Assembly: GCF_003096195.1 (NCBI RefSeq)
Contig: NZ_CP023004.1
Coordinates: 593,501 to 657,500, forward strand
Length of the DNA: 64,000 nt
Direction of reading: 5' to 3'
Source of the DNA: Ereboglobus luteus
GTDB lineage: Bacteria; Verrucomicrobiota; Verrucomicrobiia; Opitutales; Opitutaceae
This document shows positions 39,073 through 48,153 of this stretch, piece after piece. Each line of letters begins with the position of its first letter. Position 1 is the stretch's first letter. Below the pieces are notes generated by a model. That model searched no databases, was not told the origin of the DNA, and saw nothing but the letters and a program-made list of their open reading frames with translations. The position numbers and the translations under genes are program-made.

Positions 39073-39620
39073 GCTCAAAAATAAATATATTAAATATTTT
39101 TTTGGATCATTTTAAAACAATGCGCGATGATGGACGCGATAAGATATCCAAACGAGACATATTTTTATTTTATGCCCTACCGATTATTATTTCTATTGGA
39201 GTTGTTTTTTTACTAAATAAAAACATAAGTAGTGATACAATAAATCTATTGATCACAATTTTTTCCATTTTTGTAGGGCTACTCCTAAATCTATTAGTGT
39301 TAATTGTGGGATTCCGCAACACCATCATGCAAAATGCAATTAAACACAAGGTGTTGGACGAGACATTCTACAATATATCTTATGCAATTTTAATATCAGT
39401 AATATTAATTGTGTTGTTATTTACGGCTATAGTGTCATCTGGCATTCCTATGCAGATAATTTCCACTACTTCATTTTTTATTATAGGTAATTTTATACTT
39501 ACACTCCTTATGATTCTTAAACGCGTCCACATGCTATTAACAAAACAAGATAAAAAGCCTCAGTGTTCCGACTCTAATGCAAAGTATATTGAGCAATCAG
39601 CTATTAGCAAAAATAAGTAA
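39069..39620 (+). CDS. Four-helix membrane protein, RexB-like candidate effector
   Basis: The 183-residue protein has four hydrophobic segments: about 28-47 ('FLFYALPIIISIGVVFLLN'), 57-79, 104-128 ('ISYAILISVILIVLLFTAIV') and 132-152. Short charged ends lie outside the membrane. Its ATG overlaps the stop of the preceding gene, so the two are made together. Small four-helix proteins coupled to a soluble sensor are effectors in several abortive-infection systems (RexB, KwaA). No catalytic residue is seen. Function is inferred from context only. Confidence 0.65.
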   Translation: MSSKINILNIFLDHFKTMRDDGRDKISKRDIFLFYALPIIISIGVVFLLNKNISSDTINLLITIFSIFVGLLLNLLVLIVGFRNTIMQNAIKHKVLDETFYNISYAILISVILIVLLFTAIVSSGIPMQIISTTSFFIIGNFILTLLMILKRVHMLLTKQDKKPQCSDSNAKYIEQSAISKNK

Positions 39621-39651
39621 AGTGACAGTTATTATAGTATTTTCGAATAAT

Positions 39652-39690
39652 CCCAAGAAGGGGCTTCGCATCGCGAAGCCCCTTCTTGGG
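39652..39690. terminator. Perfect 18-bp hairpin between the island and mutB
   Basis: cccaagaaggggcttcgc and its exact complement gcgaagccccttcttggg flank a 3-base loop. It lies between convergent genes and could stop transcription from both sides, though neither side has a T-run. Next to it, 39698-39718 carries a half copy of family D (tggcagcctgcgctac). Confidence 0.7.
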
Positions 39691-39747
39691 AAACAGACTG
39701 GCAGCCTGCGCTACATCAGATAAAGCGGCTGTAATTCGTTTCTACTT

Positions 39748-41895
39748 TTACAGACGTTCTAAGAGCAATTCCAGTATCTTTTTAGTGCTCTTGGGGATGA
39801 CGGTGCCGGGGCCGAAGATGGCGCTGGCGCCGTTTTTCAGGAGGAAGTCGTAGTCTTGCGCCGGTATAACGCCGCCGCAGATGACCAGAATGTCTTCACG
39901 GCCGCGTTTTTTGAGCTCGGCTACGAGTTGCGGGAGGAGGGTTTTGTGGCCTGCGGCGAGGCTGCTCATCGCTACGACGTGGACGTCGTTTTCGACGGCT
40001 TGCTGGGCGGTTTCCGCCGGGGTTTGGAAGAGCGCGCCGATATCCACGTCGAAGCCGAGGTCGGCCATTGCGGTGGCGACAACCTTGGCACCGCGGTCGT
40101 GGCCGTCCTGGCCGAGTTTGGCGACGAGGATGCGGGGGCGGCGGCCTTCCTTTTCTTCGAATTTTTTGACGAGTGTGCGGACTTCGTTGATGATGGGTTC
40201 GTCTCCGTAGGCCATGCGATAAACTCCTGATATGCTGCGGATTGTGGCTTGGTAGCGTCCGAATTTCGATTCGAGCGCGGAACTGATTTCTCCAAGTGTG
40301 GCGCGGGCTTTGGCGGCCTCGACCGCGAGTTCGAGGAGATTGCCTTTGCCAGTGGCGGCGCACTCGGTGAGGGCGTCGAGGGTGGCTTGGGTCTTGGCGT
40401 TGTCGCGGGCGGCCTTGAGTTCGTTGAGGCGCTTGATTTGCGACTCGCGGACGGCGGTGTTGTCAACTTCGAGGATTTCGAGGGCGTCCTCTTTTTCCAT
40501 GCGGTATTTGTTGAGGCCGACGATGGTTTCCTTGCCGGAGTCGATCTTGGCCTGGCGGCGGGCGGCGGCTTCCTCAATGCGGAGCTTGGGAAGGCCGGCT
40601 TCGATGGCCTTGGTCATGCCGCCCATGGACTCGACTTCCTCGATGTGCTTCCAGGCTTTTTCGGTGATTTCGCGGGTGAGGGCCTCGACGTAGTAGGAGC
40701 CGGCGAAGGGATCGACGACGTTGCAGATGCCGGACTCGTTTTGGAGGAAGAGCTGGGTGTTGCGGGCGATGCGCGCGGAGAAGTCGGTCGGGAGGGCGAT
40801 GGCCTCGTCGAGCGCATTGGTGTGGAGGGATTGCGTGTGGCCGAGCGTGGAGGCGAGGGCTTCCAGGCAGGTGCGGGCGACGTTGTTGAAGGGGTCCTGC
40901 TCGGTGAGCGACCAGCCGGAGGTTTGCGAGTGGGTGCGCAGGGCGCGGGACTTGTTGTTCTTGGGGCCAAATTGCGAGGTGATGCGGTCCCAGAGGGTGC
41001 GGGCGGCGCGCATTTTGGCGATTTCCATGAAGAAGTTTTTGCCAATGGCCCAGAAGAAGGAAAGGCGGGGCGCGAAGGCGTCCACGGGGATGCCGGCCTT
41101 GACGCCGGTGCGGATGTATTCGAGTCCGTCGGCGAGGGTGTAGGCGAGCTCGAGGTCGTTGGTGGCGCCGGCCTCCTGCATGTGGTAGCCGGAGATGGAG
41201 ATGGAGTTGAACTTGGGCATGTTCTTCGAGGTGTATTCGAAGATGTCCGCAATGATCTTCATCGAGGGCGTGGGCGGGTAGATGTAGGTGTTGCGCACCA
41301 TGAATTCCTTGAGGATGTCGTTCTGGATGGTGCCGGAGAGTTGCTCAAGTTTGACGCCTTGCTCGAGGGCGGCGCAGATGTAGAAGGCCATCACGGGGAG
41401 GACGGCGCCGTTCATGGTCATGGAGACGGAGACTTTGTCGAGCGGGATGCCGCCGAAGAGGGTCTGCATGTCGAGGACGGAATCGATGGCGACGCCGGCC
41501 TTGCCGACATCACCGACAACGCGGGGGTGGTCGGAGTCGTAGCCGCGGTGGGTGGCGAGGTCGAAGGCGACGGAGAGGCCTTGCTGGCCGGCGGCGATAT
41601 TGCGGCGGTAGAAGGCGTTGGATTCCTCGGCGGTGGAGAAGCCGGCGTATTGGCGCACGGTCCAGGGGCGCGCGACATACATGGTCGAGTAGGGCCCGCG
41701 CGTGAAGGGCGCGTGGCCGGGCATGGTGTCGAGGGTGGAGCAGCCGGCGAGGTCGGCGGCGGTGTAGTTGGCCTTGACGGGGATTTGCTCGTCGGTGAGT
41801 TCGACGGTTTCGGTGGCGGGCGCGCCGTTCGCCGTGTCGAGCTTGATGTCGTCGTAAGCGAGTTTGGTGAAATCAGGTGTGGTGGTTGTGCTCAT
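39748..41895 (-). CDS. mutB: Methylmalonyl-CoA mutase, large catalytic subunit
   Basis: The 715-residue product has the TIM-barrel domain with '[20 protein letters not shown]' and '[20 protein letters not shown]', and a C-terminal cobalamin domain with '[20 protein letters not shown]', whose DxHxxG His binds cobalt. It interconverts succinyl-CoA and methylmalonyl-CoA. The start at 41893-41895 ([16 protein letters not shown]) is chosen over an upstream in-frame codon. It follows mutA after 90 bases. Together with mce and the mmd genes it forms the succinate-propionate pathway. Confidence 0.97.
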   Translation of the reverse strand: MSTTTTPDFTKLAYDDIKLDTANGAPATETVELTDEQIPVKANYTAADLAGCSTLDTMPGHAPFTRGPYSTMYVARPWTVRQYAGFSTAEESNAFYRRNIAAGQQGLSVAFDLATHRGYDSDHPRVVGDVGKAGVAIDSVLDMQTLFGGIPLDKVSVSMTMNGAVLPVMAFYICAALEQGVKLEQLSGTIQNDILKEFMVRNTYIYPPTPSMKIIADIFEYTSKNMPKFNSISISGYHMQEAGATNDLELAYTLADGLEYIRTGVKAGIPVDAFAPRLSFFWAIGKNFFMEIAKMRAARTLWDRITSQFGPKNNKSRALRTHSQTSGWSLTEQDPFNNVARTCLEALASTLGHTQSLHTNALDEAIALPTDFSARIARNTQLFLQNESGICNVVDPFAGSYYVEALTREITEKAWKHIEEVESMGGMTKAIEAGLPKLRIEEAAARRQAKIDSGKETIVGLNKYRMEKEDALEILEVDNTAVRESQIKRLNELKAARDNAKTQATLDALTECAATGKGNLLELAVEAAKARATLGEISSALESKFGRYQATIRSISGVYRMAYGDEPIINEVRTLVKKFEEKEGRRPRILVAKLGQDGHDRGAKVVATAMADLGFDVDIGALFQTPAETAQQAVENDVHVVAMSSLAAGHKTLLPQLVAELKKRGREDILVICGGVIPAQDYDFLLKNGASAIFGPGTVIPKSTKKILELLLERL

Positions 41896-41985
41896 TTTTT
41901 GAAAGTGGTGAGTGTGTAAGATGAAGTGTGAAACAACGGGACCCATTGGCCGAATATGGCCGATAGGTCCGATGCTTTTGTGTAA

Positions 41986-44115
41986 TTACGCGCCGATTGT
42001 TTTTTGGATGTTGGCGAGCAGGCCGCGGACGTTGGCGCGGACGTGGATGAAGTCGTCGAAGCCGGCGGCTTTGTAGGTCGCTGCGAGGGTTTCGTCGGCG
42101 GGCATGCCGGCGAGGATGACTTGGATTTCCGGCTTGGCGGCCTTGACCGCCTTGGCGAAGGCGGGGGCGAGCTCGGGATAGGTGGCGTCGGTCGAGCAGA
42201 GGACCGCGACGGGAGCGCCGGAGGCGACCGCAGCCTTGGCGGCGTCCTCGGCGGTTTCGTAGGCGTCCTTGGCGATCATCTCGAAGCCGCCCGTGCTGAA
42301 GAAACCGGCGGTGAAGTCGGCGCGGGCCTTGTGCTGGAGAACGGGGCCCATTTTCGCGACGAAGATTTTCGGGCGGGCGCCGTTTTTCTTGGCGTAGGAG
42401 TCGGCCGCGGCGCGGAGGGCTTCGTAGCCTTCGGAGCCGCGAACGAGCGCGACGGGCGTGACGCCGGTTTCGGGTTTCGCATCCGGGTGAGTGGCGGCGA
42501 AGAGCTGGCCGATGGTCGCGCCTTGGGCGGCGGCCTGGATGCACGCGGCGGCGGAATCGGCGGCGACGTCGGGACTGACGGCGTTGACGATCTTGGTGGT
42601 GACGGCGAGCTTGATGCTCATCGTGGCCGGGCGGCGTTTCTTAACCTCGGCGGCGCGGGCGGCGACGAACTCGGGCGTGGCGAGCGGGCGGGCGACGGGG
42701 TCCTTTTCCTTGAGATTGGGGAAGAGGTTGGTGCCGACGAGGCCCATGCGGCGCTTGTCGAGGGAGTCGGATTTTGCCTTCGCGGTGTCGGCGACGGCGG
42801 TTTGGAGCGAGCCGGAGCGGAGGGCGGCGGTGAAGCCGCCTTGTTTCTCGATATCCTGGAACGCGGCCCAAGCTTTGCGGGCGAGTTCGTCGGTGAGTTT
42901 TTCGATGTAGAAGGAGCCGCCGGAGGGATCGTTGGGGGCGGTGACGTGGAACTCCTCGGCGAGGAGCGTGTGGATGTTGCGCGAGATGCGGCGCGAGAAA
43001 TCGTCGGGCGAGCCCATGACTTCGTCGTAGGGGGCGATGTGGAGCGAATCGACGCCGCCGAGCACCGCGGAGAGCGCCTCGGTGGTGACGCGAAGCATGT
43101 TCACGTTGATGTCGAGCTTGGTCTTGTTCCAGCGGCCGGTGCGGGCGTGGACTTTCGGCGAAGTCTTGATCGCGTAGGCGGCTGCGACGCGCGCCCAGAG
43201 GAGGCGGAAGGCGCGGAACTTCGCGATTTCCATGAAGAATTGAGGGCCGATGGCGAAGTTGACGCGGAGGTGCGCGGCAACTTGCTCGGCGGTGAGGCCG
43301 CGTTTGCCGAGCTCGCGGATGTATTCAACTGTGGCGGCGATGGTGTAGGCGAGGTCCTGCACGGCGTTGCCGCCGGCGTTGAGCCAGAGGGCGGAGTCCA
43401 CGCCGACGGTCGAGAGGCCGGGGGCGTTTTTCGAGGCCCAGAGCGTCCATTGGGCGAGGTCGTTTTGGAGCGAGTCGAGCGAGTCGGGAAGCGCGCCGCG
43501 GGCGGCGAGTTCGCCGAGGGGATCGGCGGTGACGGAGCCGTTGATCTTGGAGGCGTCGACGCCGCGCTGTTTCGCGAGGGCGAGGAGGAGCGAGGCGACG
43601 GGGAGCGCGGTCGCGCCGGCGTTGATGTGCACGGGGACGGCGGTGAGCTCGACGTTGTTGAGCGCGGCGGCGAGGTCGGAGAGGTCGCTCACGGAGAGGC
43701 CGCAGCAGCCGACTTCGGCGGCGGGCGCGGCGTCGGCGTCCTTGGCGGCGCGGGTGGCGCAGTCGAGCGAGATGGAGACGGCGTTCTGGCCGCGGTTCAG
43801 GTCGGCGAGGAGCGCGGCGTTAAAATCGGCGGGGGCGGCGAGGGCGATTTCCTGGGCGAATTCCCAAGGCGTCTTGAAGTAGCCCTTGTCGAGCGAGCCG
43901 CGCGCGGCGGAGGCGTCCTGCGCGGGGAGCGCCGCGGTGTCGAGGCGCGTGTAAAGCGGCTGGAGCGCAATGCCTTCGGGCGTCTTGGTGACGAGTTTTT
44001 TCTCGAAGGGCACGCCCTTGAGTTCGGTTTCGACGGTCTTGCGCCATTCGGCGTAGGCGGCGCGCAGGCCGTCGAGGGATTCGGGAGTATTGGTTTCGTT
44101 GGTTGTGCTGCTCAT
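41986..44115 (-). CDS. mutA: Methylmalonyl-CoA mutase, small subunit
   Basis: The 709-residue product resembles the large subunit but lacks the cobalt-binding DxHxxG pattern in its C-terminal domain (there it reads 'FVAKMGPVLQHKARADFTAG'), as expected of the non-catalytic subunit. It starts MSSTTNETNTPESLDGLRAA at 44113-44115. The longer upstream frame runs through repeat-bearing non-coding DNA and is unlikely. The 800-base gap upstream (44116-44916) holds two repeat elements and presumably the divergent promoters of mutAB and mce. Confidence 0.94.
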   Translation of the reverse strand: MSSTTNETNTPESLDGLRAAYAEWRKTVETELKGVPFEKKLVTKTPEGIALQPLYTRLDTAALPAQDASAARGSLDKGYFKTPWEFAQEIALAAPADFNAALLADLNRGQNAVSISLDCATRAAKDADAAPAAEVGCCGLSVSDLSDLAAALNNVELTAVPVHINAGATALPVASLLLALAKQRGVDASKINGSVTADPLGELAARGALPDSLDSLQNDLAQWTLWASKNAPGLSTVGVDSALWLNAGGNAVQDLAYTIAATVEYIRELGKRGLTAEQVAAHLRVNFAIGPQFFMEIAKFRAFRLLWARVAAAYAIKTSPKVHARTGRWNKTKLDINVNMLRVTTEALSAVLGGVDSLHIAPYDEVMGSPDDFSRRISRNIHTLLAEEFHVTAPNDPSGGSFYIEKLTDELARKAWAAFQDIEKQGGFTAALRSGSLQTAVADTAKAKSDSLDKRRMGLVGTNLFPNLKEKDPVARPLATPEFVAARAAEVKKRRPATMSIKLAVTTKIVNAVSPDVAADSAAACIQAAAQGATIGQLFAATHPDAKPETGVTPVALVRGSEGYEALRAAADSYAKKNGARPKIFVAKMGPVLQHKARADFTAGFFSTGGFEMIAKDAYETAEDAAKAAVASGAPVAVLCSTDATYPELAPAFAKAVKAAKPEIQVILAGMPADETLAATYKAAGFDDFIHVRANVRGLLANIQKTIGA

Positions 44116-44464
44116 GTGTGGAAAAGTGACGGGTGAATGGGCGGCCGTTACAGATGCTGAGAGTTGCAATGGCCGGAAGAAAAGGGAGGAAGTTATTAAA
44201 AAATCAGATAAATAACAGCTAAAAATAAATGCCCTGTGTCGCTGAAAAGTCGCCGAAAAATGGCATCGGATGCGCGGCCGAACGCCGATGTTGAGCACGC
44301 GGCTGGTCGCCTCCCAAAACATGACACGCCAAAACGTGCGCCTTTCCGCATGAAACAAAAATGTGCGCTCCAAGCCATTTTGGCCACATCTACGAGTCTG
44401 CGAGTGGCCTGACATTGCACGGATTAATCACGGATTCGTCGCGACTCACCCAATTCAAAGACAA

Positions 44465-44572
44465 ATTTAATCGCGAATGGACGCCAATGAACACGAATCG
44501 AATAAAACCAATCTGCTTCACATCATCTCTTTTCTGAATTCGCGTCTATTCGCGTCCATTCGCGGTTAAAAA
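44465..44572. repeat. Family E inverted-repeat element
   Basis: The left arm ttaatcgcgaatggacgcca (then atgaacacgaat) pairs with the right arm attcgcgtctattcgcgtcc (then attcgcggttaa). The motif cgcgaatNgacgcgaat is iterated. It lies in the long mutA-mce gap and carries no gene. Confidence 0.8.
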
Positions 44573-44712
44573 ATCTGACTTCGCGGCAAGGCCGCCCCGC
44601 CTTGATTTCCCCTCCCCTGCCCCGCACAGGCGCCGCGCGTCGCAAAAAAGTTAAAAGCCACGGAGAAATGCACTATTAGATTTCGCAATACTTTGGCGCG
44701 GAACAGGCGGGG

Positions 44713-44800
44713 GAGCCCCGGGAACGCGGGCATCCTGCCCGCAGGTTTGGAGGTTTGTGCGGCGCGCCATCTTGCGGGCGGGACGCCCGCGCTCCCGGGC
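44713..44800. repeat. Family F GC-rich inverted-repeat element
   Basis: The left arm gaacgcgggcatcctgcccg and right arm cgggcgggacgcccgcgctc are reverse complements with few mismatches; each arm is itself a small palindrome. It lies in the mutA-mce gap, and a related short palindrome is inside 18738-18892. Confidence 0.75.
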
Positions 44801-44916
44801 GCAAGCGCGCTCTATCTTGCCCTGCAAAATTTTAAGATGCGCCCACGGAAGGGCATCAGTTAAACTTTATGTTTACAAGGCGGCGAAACATATCATCTTA
44901 TTGAACCTTTCCTACC

Positions 44917-45336
44917 ATGATTACGAACATCGACCACTTGGGAATCGCAGTCACATCCATCGACGCCGCACTGGGCTATTATGAAAAAGTCCTCGGCCTC
45001 AAATGCACGCATCGCGAGGAAGTCGCCTCGCAAAAAGTGCGCACCGCATTCATCCCATGCGGCCAGGTCAATATCGAGCTCCTCGAGCCCACCTCGCCGG
45101 ACAGCCCGATCGCGAAGTTTCTCGAAAAGAATCCCCACGGCGGCATCCACCATATCGCCTACGCCACCGACGACATCACCAGCCAGCTCGCGCAGGCCAG
45201 CGGCGCCGGCGCGCGGCTCATCAACGAAACACCCGTCGAAGGCGCGCACGAAAAACTCGTCGCCTTCCTCCATCCGAAATCAACCTTCGGCGTGCTCACC
45301 GAATTCTGCATGAGCAAACCCGGCGCGCAGCACTGA
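44917..45336 (+). CDS. mce: Methylmalonyl-CoA epimerase
   Basis: This 139-residue vicinal-oxygen-chelate protein has 'NIDHLGIAVTSIDAALGYYE' with the first metal His, 'CGQVNIELLEPTSPDSPI', and 'GGIHHIAYATDDI' with further metal ligands. It converts the (R) and (S) forms of methylmalonyl-CoA, linking the mutase to the decarboxylase. First gene of mce-mmdA-mmdD-mmdC, divergent from mutAB. Confidence 0.95.
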   Translation: MITNIDHLGIAVTSIDAALGYYEKVLGLKCTHREEVASQKVRTAFIPCGQVNIELLEPTSPDSPIAKFLEKNPHGGIHHIAYATDDITSQLAQASGAGARLINETPVEGAHEKLVAFLHPKSTFGVLTEFCMSKPGAQH

Positions 45337-45373
45337 GGACCGTCCCTCCAACCTTCAAACCTAATTTTTCACC

Positions 45374-46927
45374 ATGGCAATATCCCCTAAACTGCTCGAA
45401 GAGCTCGCTGAAAAACGCAAAATCGCCCTCTCGGGCGGCGGCCCGGAAAAACTCGAGGCCCGCAAGAAAAAAGGCCTTCACACGGCTCGCGAACGCCTCA
45501 CCTCGTTCTTTGACGGCGGCCAGTTCCTCGAACTCGGCCTCCACGTCGAACACTCCTGCCACGACTTCGGCATGGCCGACAAGCACATGGCCGCGGACGG
45601 CGTCATCACCGCCATCGGCTACGTTGACGGCCGCCCCATCGCCGCGTTCGCGCAAGACTTCACCGTCGGCGGCGGCGCCGTGGGCCGCATGCACGCCAAG
45701 AAAATCTGCGACCTGCTCGACTACGCCAAGCAATCCGGCATGCCCGTCGTCGGCATCAACGACTCCGGCGGAGCCCGCATTCAGGAAGGCGACGAGGCGC
45801 TCTCCGGCTACGGCCAGATCTTCTTCCGCAACACCCTCCTCTCCGGTGTCGTGCCGCAAATCTCCGTGATCGCCGGCCCCTGCGCGGGCGGCGCGGCCTA
45901 CTCGCCCGCCCTCACCGACTTCATCATCATGGCGAAAAACGGCGCGCAAATGTTCATCTGCGGCCCCGAAGTCATCAAGGCCGCCACCGGCGCGACCGTC
46001 ACCATGGACGACGTCGGCAGTGCCGTCACCCACGCCTCCATTTCCGGCAACATCCACTTCATCGCCGACAGCGGCGTTGAGGCCATGCAGATCGCCAAGA
46101 AACTCCACTCATTCCTCCCCTCGAACAACGTCATGGACCCGCCGCACAACCTGAACGTGCCGCTCGACATGACACCCGACCCCGTTCTCAACGAGATCAT
46201 GCCCTCGAACGGCAAGGAAGGCTTCGACGTCAAGAAAATCATCGAAAGGCTCGTGGACAACGCCGACTTCCTCGAAGTGCAGCGCGACTTCGCCCGCAAC
46301 ATGGTCGTCGGCTTCGGTCGCATCCAGGGCATCGTCGTCGGCATCATCGCCAACCAGCCCAACTTCAAGGCCGGCACCATCGACATCGACGCCTCGGACA
46401 AGGCGGCCCGCTTCATCCGCTTCTGCAACGTCTTCAACATCCCCCTGCTCACCCTCGTTGACACCGGCGGCTTCCTCCCCGGCATCCAGCAGGAACGCGG
46501 CGGCATCATCCGCCACGGCGCGAAGATGCTCTTCGCCTACTCCGCCGCCACCGTGCCGAAAATCACCGTCATCATGCGCAAAGCCTACGGCGGCGCCTAC
46601 CTCGCCATGTGCCCCAAGGACCTCGGCGCGGACATGGTCTTCGCCTGGCCCACCGCCGAAATCGCGGTCATGGGCGCGGCCGGCGCGGCCAACATCCTCT
46701 TCAAGAGGGAAATCTCCGCCGCACCCGACCCGAAAGCCAAGGCCGCCGAGCTCGCCGCCGAATACCAGTCCAAGTTCGCCGCGCCCTACCGCGCCGCCAG
46801 CAAAGCCTTCATCACCGACGTCATCGAACCCTCGGAGACGCGCGGCAAAGTCGCCATGGCCCTGCGCGCCACGCTCAGCAAACGCGAAACCCGCCCGCCC
46901 AAGAAGCACGGCAACATTCCGCTCTAA
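45374..46927 (+). CDS. mmdA: Methylmalonyl-CoA decarboxylase/propionyl-CoA carboxylase carboxyltransferase subunit
   Basis: The 517-residue carboxyltransferase has 'HTARERLTSFFDGGQFLELG' and the acyl-CoA site 'INDSGGARIQEGDEALSGYG', with the second half carrying 'VDTGGFLPGIQQERGGIIRH'. It moves the carboxyl group from methylmalonyl-CoA to biotin. Followed by a small membrane subunit and a biotin carrier, it fits the sodium-pumping decarboxylase MmdA. A biotin carboxylase gene is not adjacent, which argues against a plain propionyl-CoA carboxylase. Confidence 0.93.
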   Translation: MAISPKLLEELAEKRKIALSGGGPEKLEARKKKGLHTARERLTSFFDGGQFLELGLHVEHSCHDFGMADKHMAADGVITAIGYVDGRPIAAFAQDFTVGGGAVGRMHAKKICDLLDYAKQSGMPVVGINDSGGARIQEGDEALSGYGQIFFRNTLLSGVVPQISVIAGPCAGGAAYSPALTDFIIMAKNGAQMFICGPEVIKAATGATVTMDDVGSAVTHASISGNIHFIADSGVEAMQIAKKLHSFLPSNNVMDPPHNLNVPLDMTPDPVLNEIMPSNGKEGFDVKKIIERLVDNADFLEVQRDFARNMVVGFGRIQGIVVGIIANQPNFKAGTIDIDASDKAARFIRFCNVFNIPLLTLVDTGGFLPGIQQERGGIIRHGAKMLFAYSAATVPKITVIMRKAYGGAYLAMCPKDLGADMVFAWPTAEIAVMGAAGAANILFKREISAAPDPKAKAAELAAEYQSKFAAPYRAASKAFITDVIEPSETRGKVAMALRATLSKRETRPPKKHGNIPL

Positions 46928-47022
46928 AAACGGACGGACCACCGCATAATCACGTCACCCGCTCGTAACAACCCGCCGTCCGCGGCCACGCGCAACGAAC
47001 GGCGGGTCTCCAAAACGAATAC

Positions 47023-47442
47023 ATGACCAACACACTTATCCTGCTCGCACAAACCGCAGCGCCCGAGGACGCAGTCCTGTTCGGAAACAAATGGATCGCC
47101 CTCGCGGTAATCCTATCCGGCGTGGCAATCTTCATCGCGCTCATCGCCCTCTTCGGACGAATCCTCGCCGCCACGCACCCGGACGAAAAGAAAACCGCCG
47201 GCGCAAAGGCAAAACCCGCGGCCCCCGCGCCGCTCGTTGTCGAAGTGCCCAATGCCAGCACCGACACGCCCTCGCCCCAAATACTGGCGGTTATCGCAGC
47301 CTCGGTGGCCACCGTGTTCGGCCCCAAGGCGCGGATCGCCGGGGTGCAAACCGCAAAACCGCCCACCGTCGAGGCCCTCATGCAAATGTGGTCCCTCGAA
47401 GGCCGCCGGCAAATCTACACCTCGCACAACCCGCGAGGATAA
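47023..47442 (+). CDS. OadG/MmdD-like small membrane subunit of the decarboxylase
   Basis: The 139-residue product has one membrane helix near the N-terminus ('WIALAVILSGVAIFIALIAL'), then an Ala/Pro/Lys-rich linker and a C-terminal part 'ILAVIAASVATVFGPKARI'. This layout matches the gamma/delta subunit of sodium-translocating decarboxylases, which anchors the complex. It sits between mmdA and the biotin carrier. Confidence 0.8.
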   Translation: MTNTLILLAQTAAPEDAVLFGNKWIALAVILSGVAIFIALIALFGRILAATHPDEKKTAGAKAKPAAPAPLVVEVPNASTDTPSPQILAVIAASVATVFGPKARIAGVQTAKPPTVEALMQMWSLEGRRQIYTSHNPRG

Positions 47443-47511
47443 AAAACTGGCCAAACGAAAAACACTCACACATCAACCAACAACCATTTAACCAAAACCA
47501 GAAAACTACAT

Positions 47512-47898
47512 ATGAAAAAGCTCCGCGTTACCGTAGAAGGCAAAGCATACGACGTCCTCGTCGAAATCATGGATGAAGGCGCCGCCGCACCCGCCGCCGC
47601 GGCACCCGTGCAAAGCGCCCCCATGTCCGCTCCCATCACAGCGCCCACGCCCGCGCCGGCCCCCAAGGCCGCACCCGCAGCCGGCGCAAGCGACATCGCC
47701 AGCCCCCTCGCCGGCAAAGTCGTCTCCATTGATGTCAAGGTCGGCCAGGACGTGGCCGAGGGCGCCCAAGTCGCCACCATTGAGGCCATGAAGATGAACA
47801 CCTACATCTACGCCCCCAAGGCCGGCAAGATCGGCTCGATCCACGCCACTGTCGGCGACGGCATCGAGGAAGGCGCCATCATCATCAAATACGCCTGA
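47512..47898 (+). CDS. mmdC: Biotin carboxyl carrier protein of the decarboxylase
   Basis: The 128-residue product has a short N-terminal region, an Ala/Pro-rich hinge (about 25-62) and a biotinyl domain with 'TIEAMKMNTYIYAPKAG', where the Lys of EAMKM carries biotin. It shuttles CO2 between MmdA and the membrane beta subunit. The beta subunit gene (mmdB/oadB) does not follow; a terminator does. Confidence 0.93.
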   Translation: MKKLRVTVEGKAYDVLVEIMDEGAAAPAAAAPVQSAPMSAPITAPTPAPAPKAAPAAGASDIASPLAGKVVSIDVKVGQDVAEGAQVATIEAMKMNTYIYAPKAGKIGSIHATVGDGIEEGAIIIKYA

Positions 47899-47930
47899 GT
47901 CGCGCACCAAGCACACTTCAATTAACAAAG

Positions 47931-47959
47931 CCCGCCGGCTCAAAACCGGCGGGTTTTTT
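47931..47959 (+). terminator. Rho-independent terminator after mmdC
   Basis: The stem cccgccgg / ccggcggg with loop ctcaaaa is followed by tttttt. It closes the mce-mmdA-mmdD-mmdC unit. Confidence 0.9.
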
Positions 47960-48153
47960 GACGCCCCGGAAACATAATGTGGCCCCCGAAAACCGCCCCC
48001 GTTCGCAAACGCATTATTTTCAGGCGGAAACACCGTCTTCCAAAACAATTGCAGTTATAAATTCTGCATTGCAATAAGCGGCGCATTAACTCTTTCTTCA
48101 CAACTCTCTCCATCGCTCAACAGCGGACGGAAACCCAACAAGACAACCAAACT

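Noticed and set aside
38155..39620. Kiwa defence system
   Set aside because: Kiwa also pairs a four-helix protein with a ~300-residue partner, but the order is reversed and I see no DUF4868-like features. RexAB layout fits better.
36190..39690. Prophage
   Set aside because: Only the ORF6N domain is phage-like. There is no integrase, capsid, terminase or attachment site.
44116..44415. N-terminal extension of mutA to 44415
   Set aside because: The extra 100 residues match nothing in the family, and the frame continues only by chance into a non-coding, repeat-bearing gap.
45374..47898. Plain propionyl-CoA carboxylase
   Set aside because: No biotin carboxylase is present, and the small membrane anchor between the subunits is typical of the decarboxylase.
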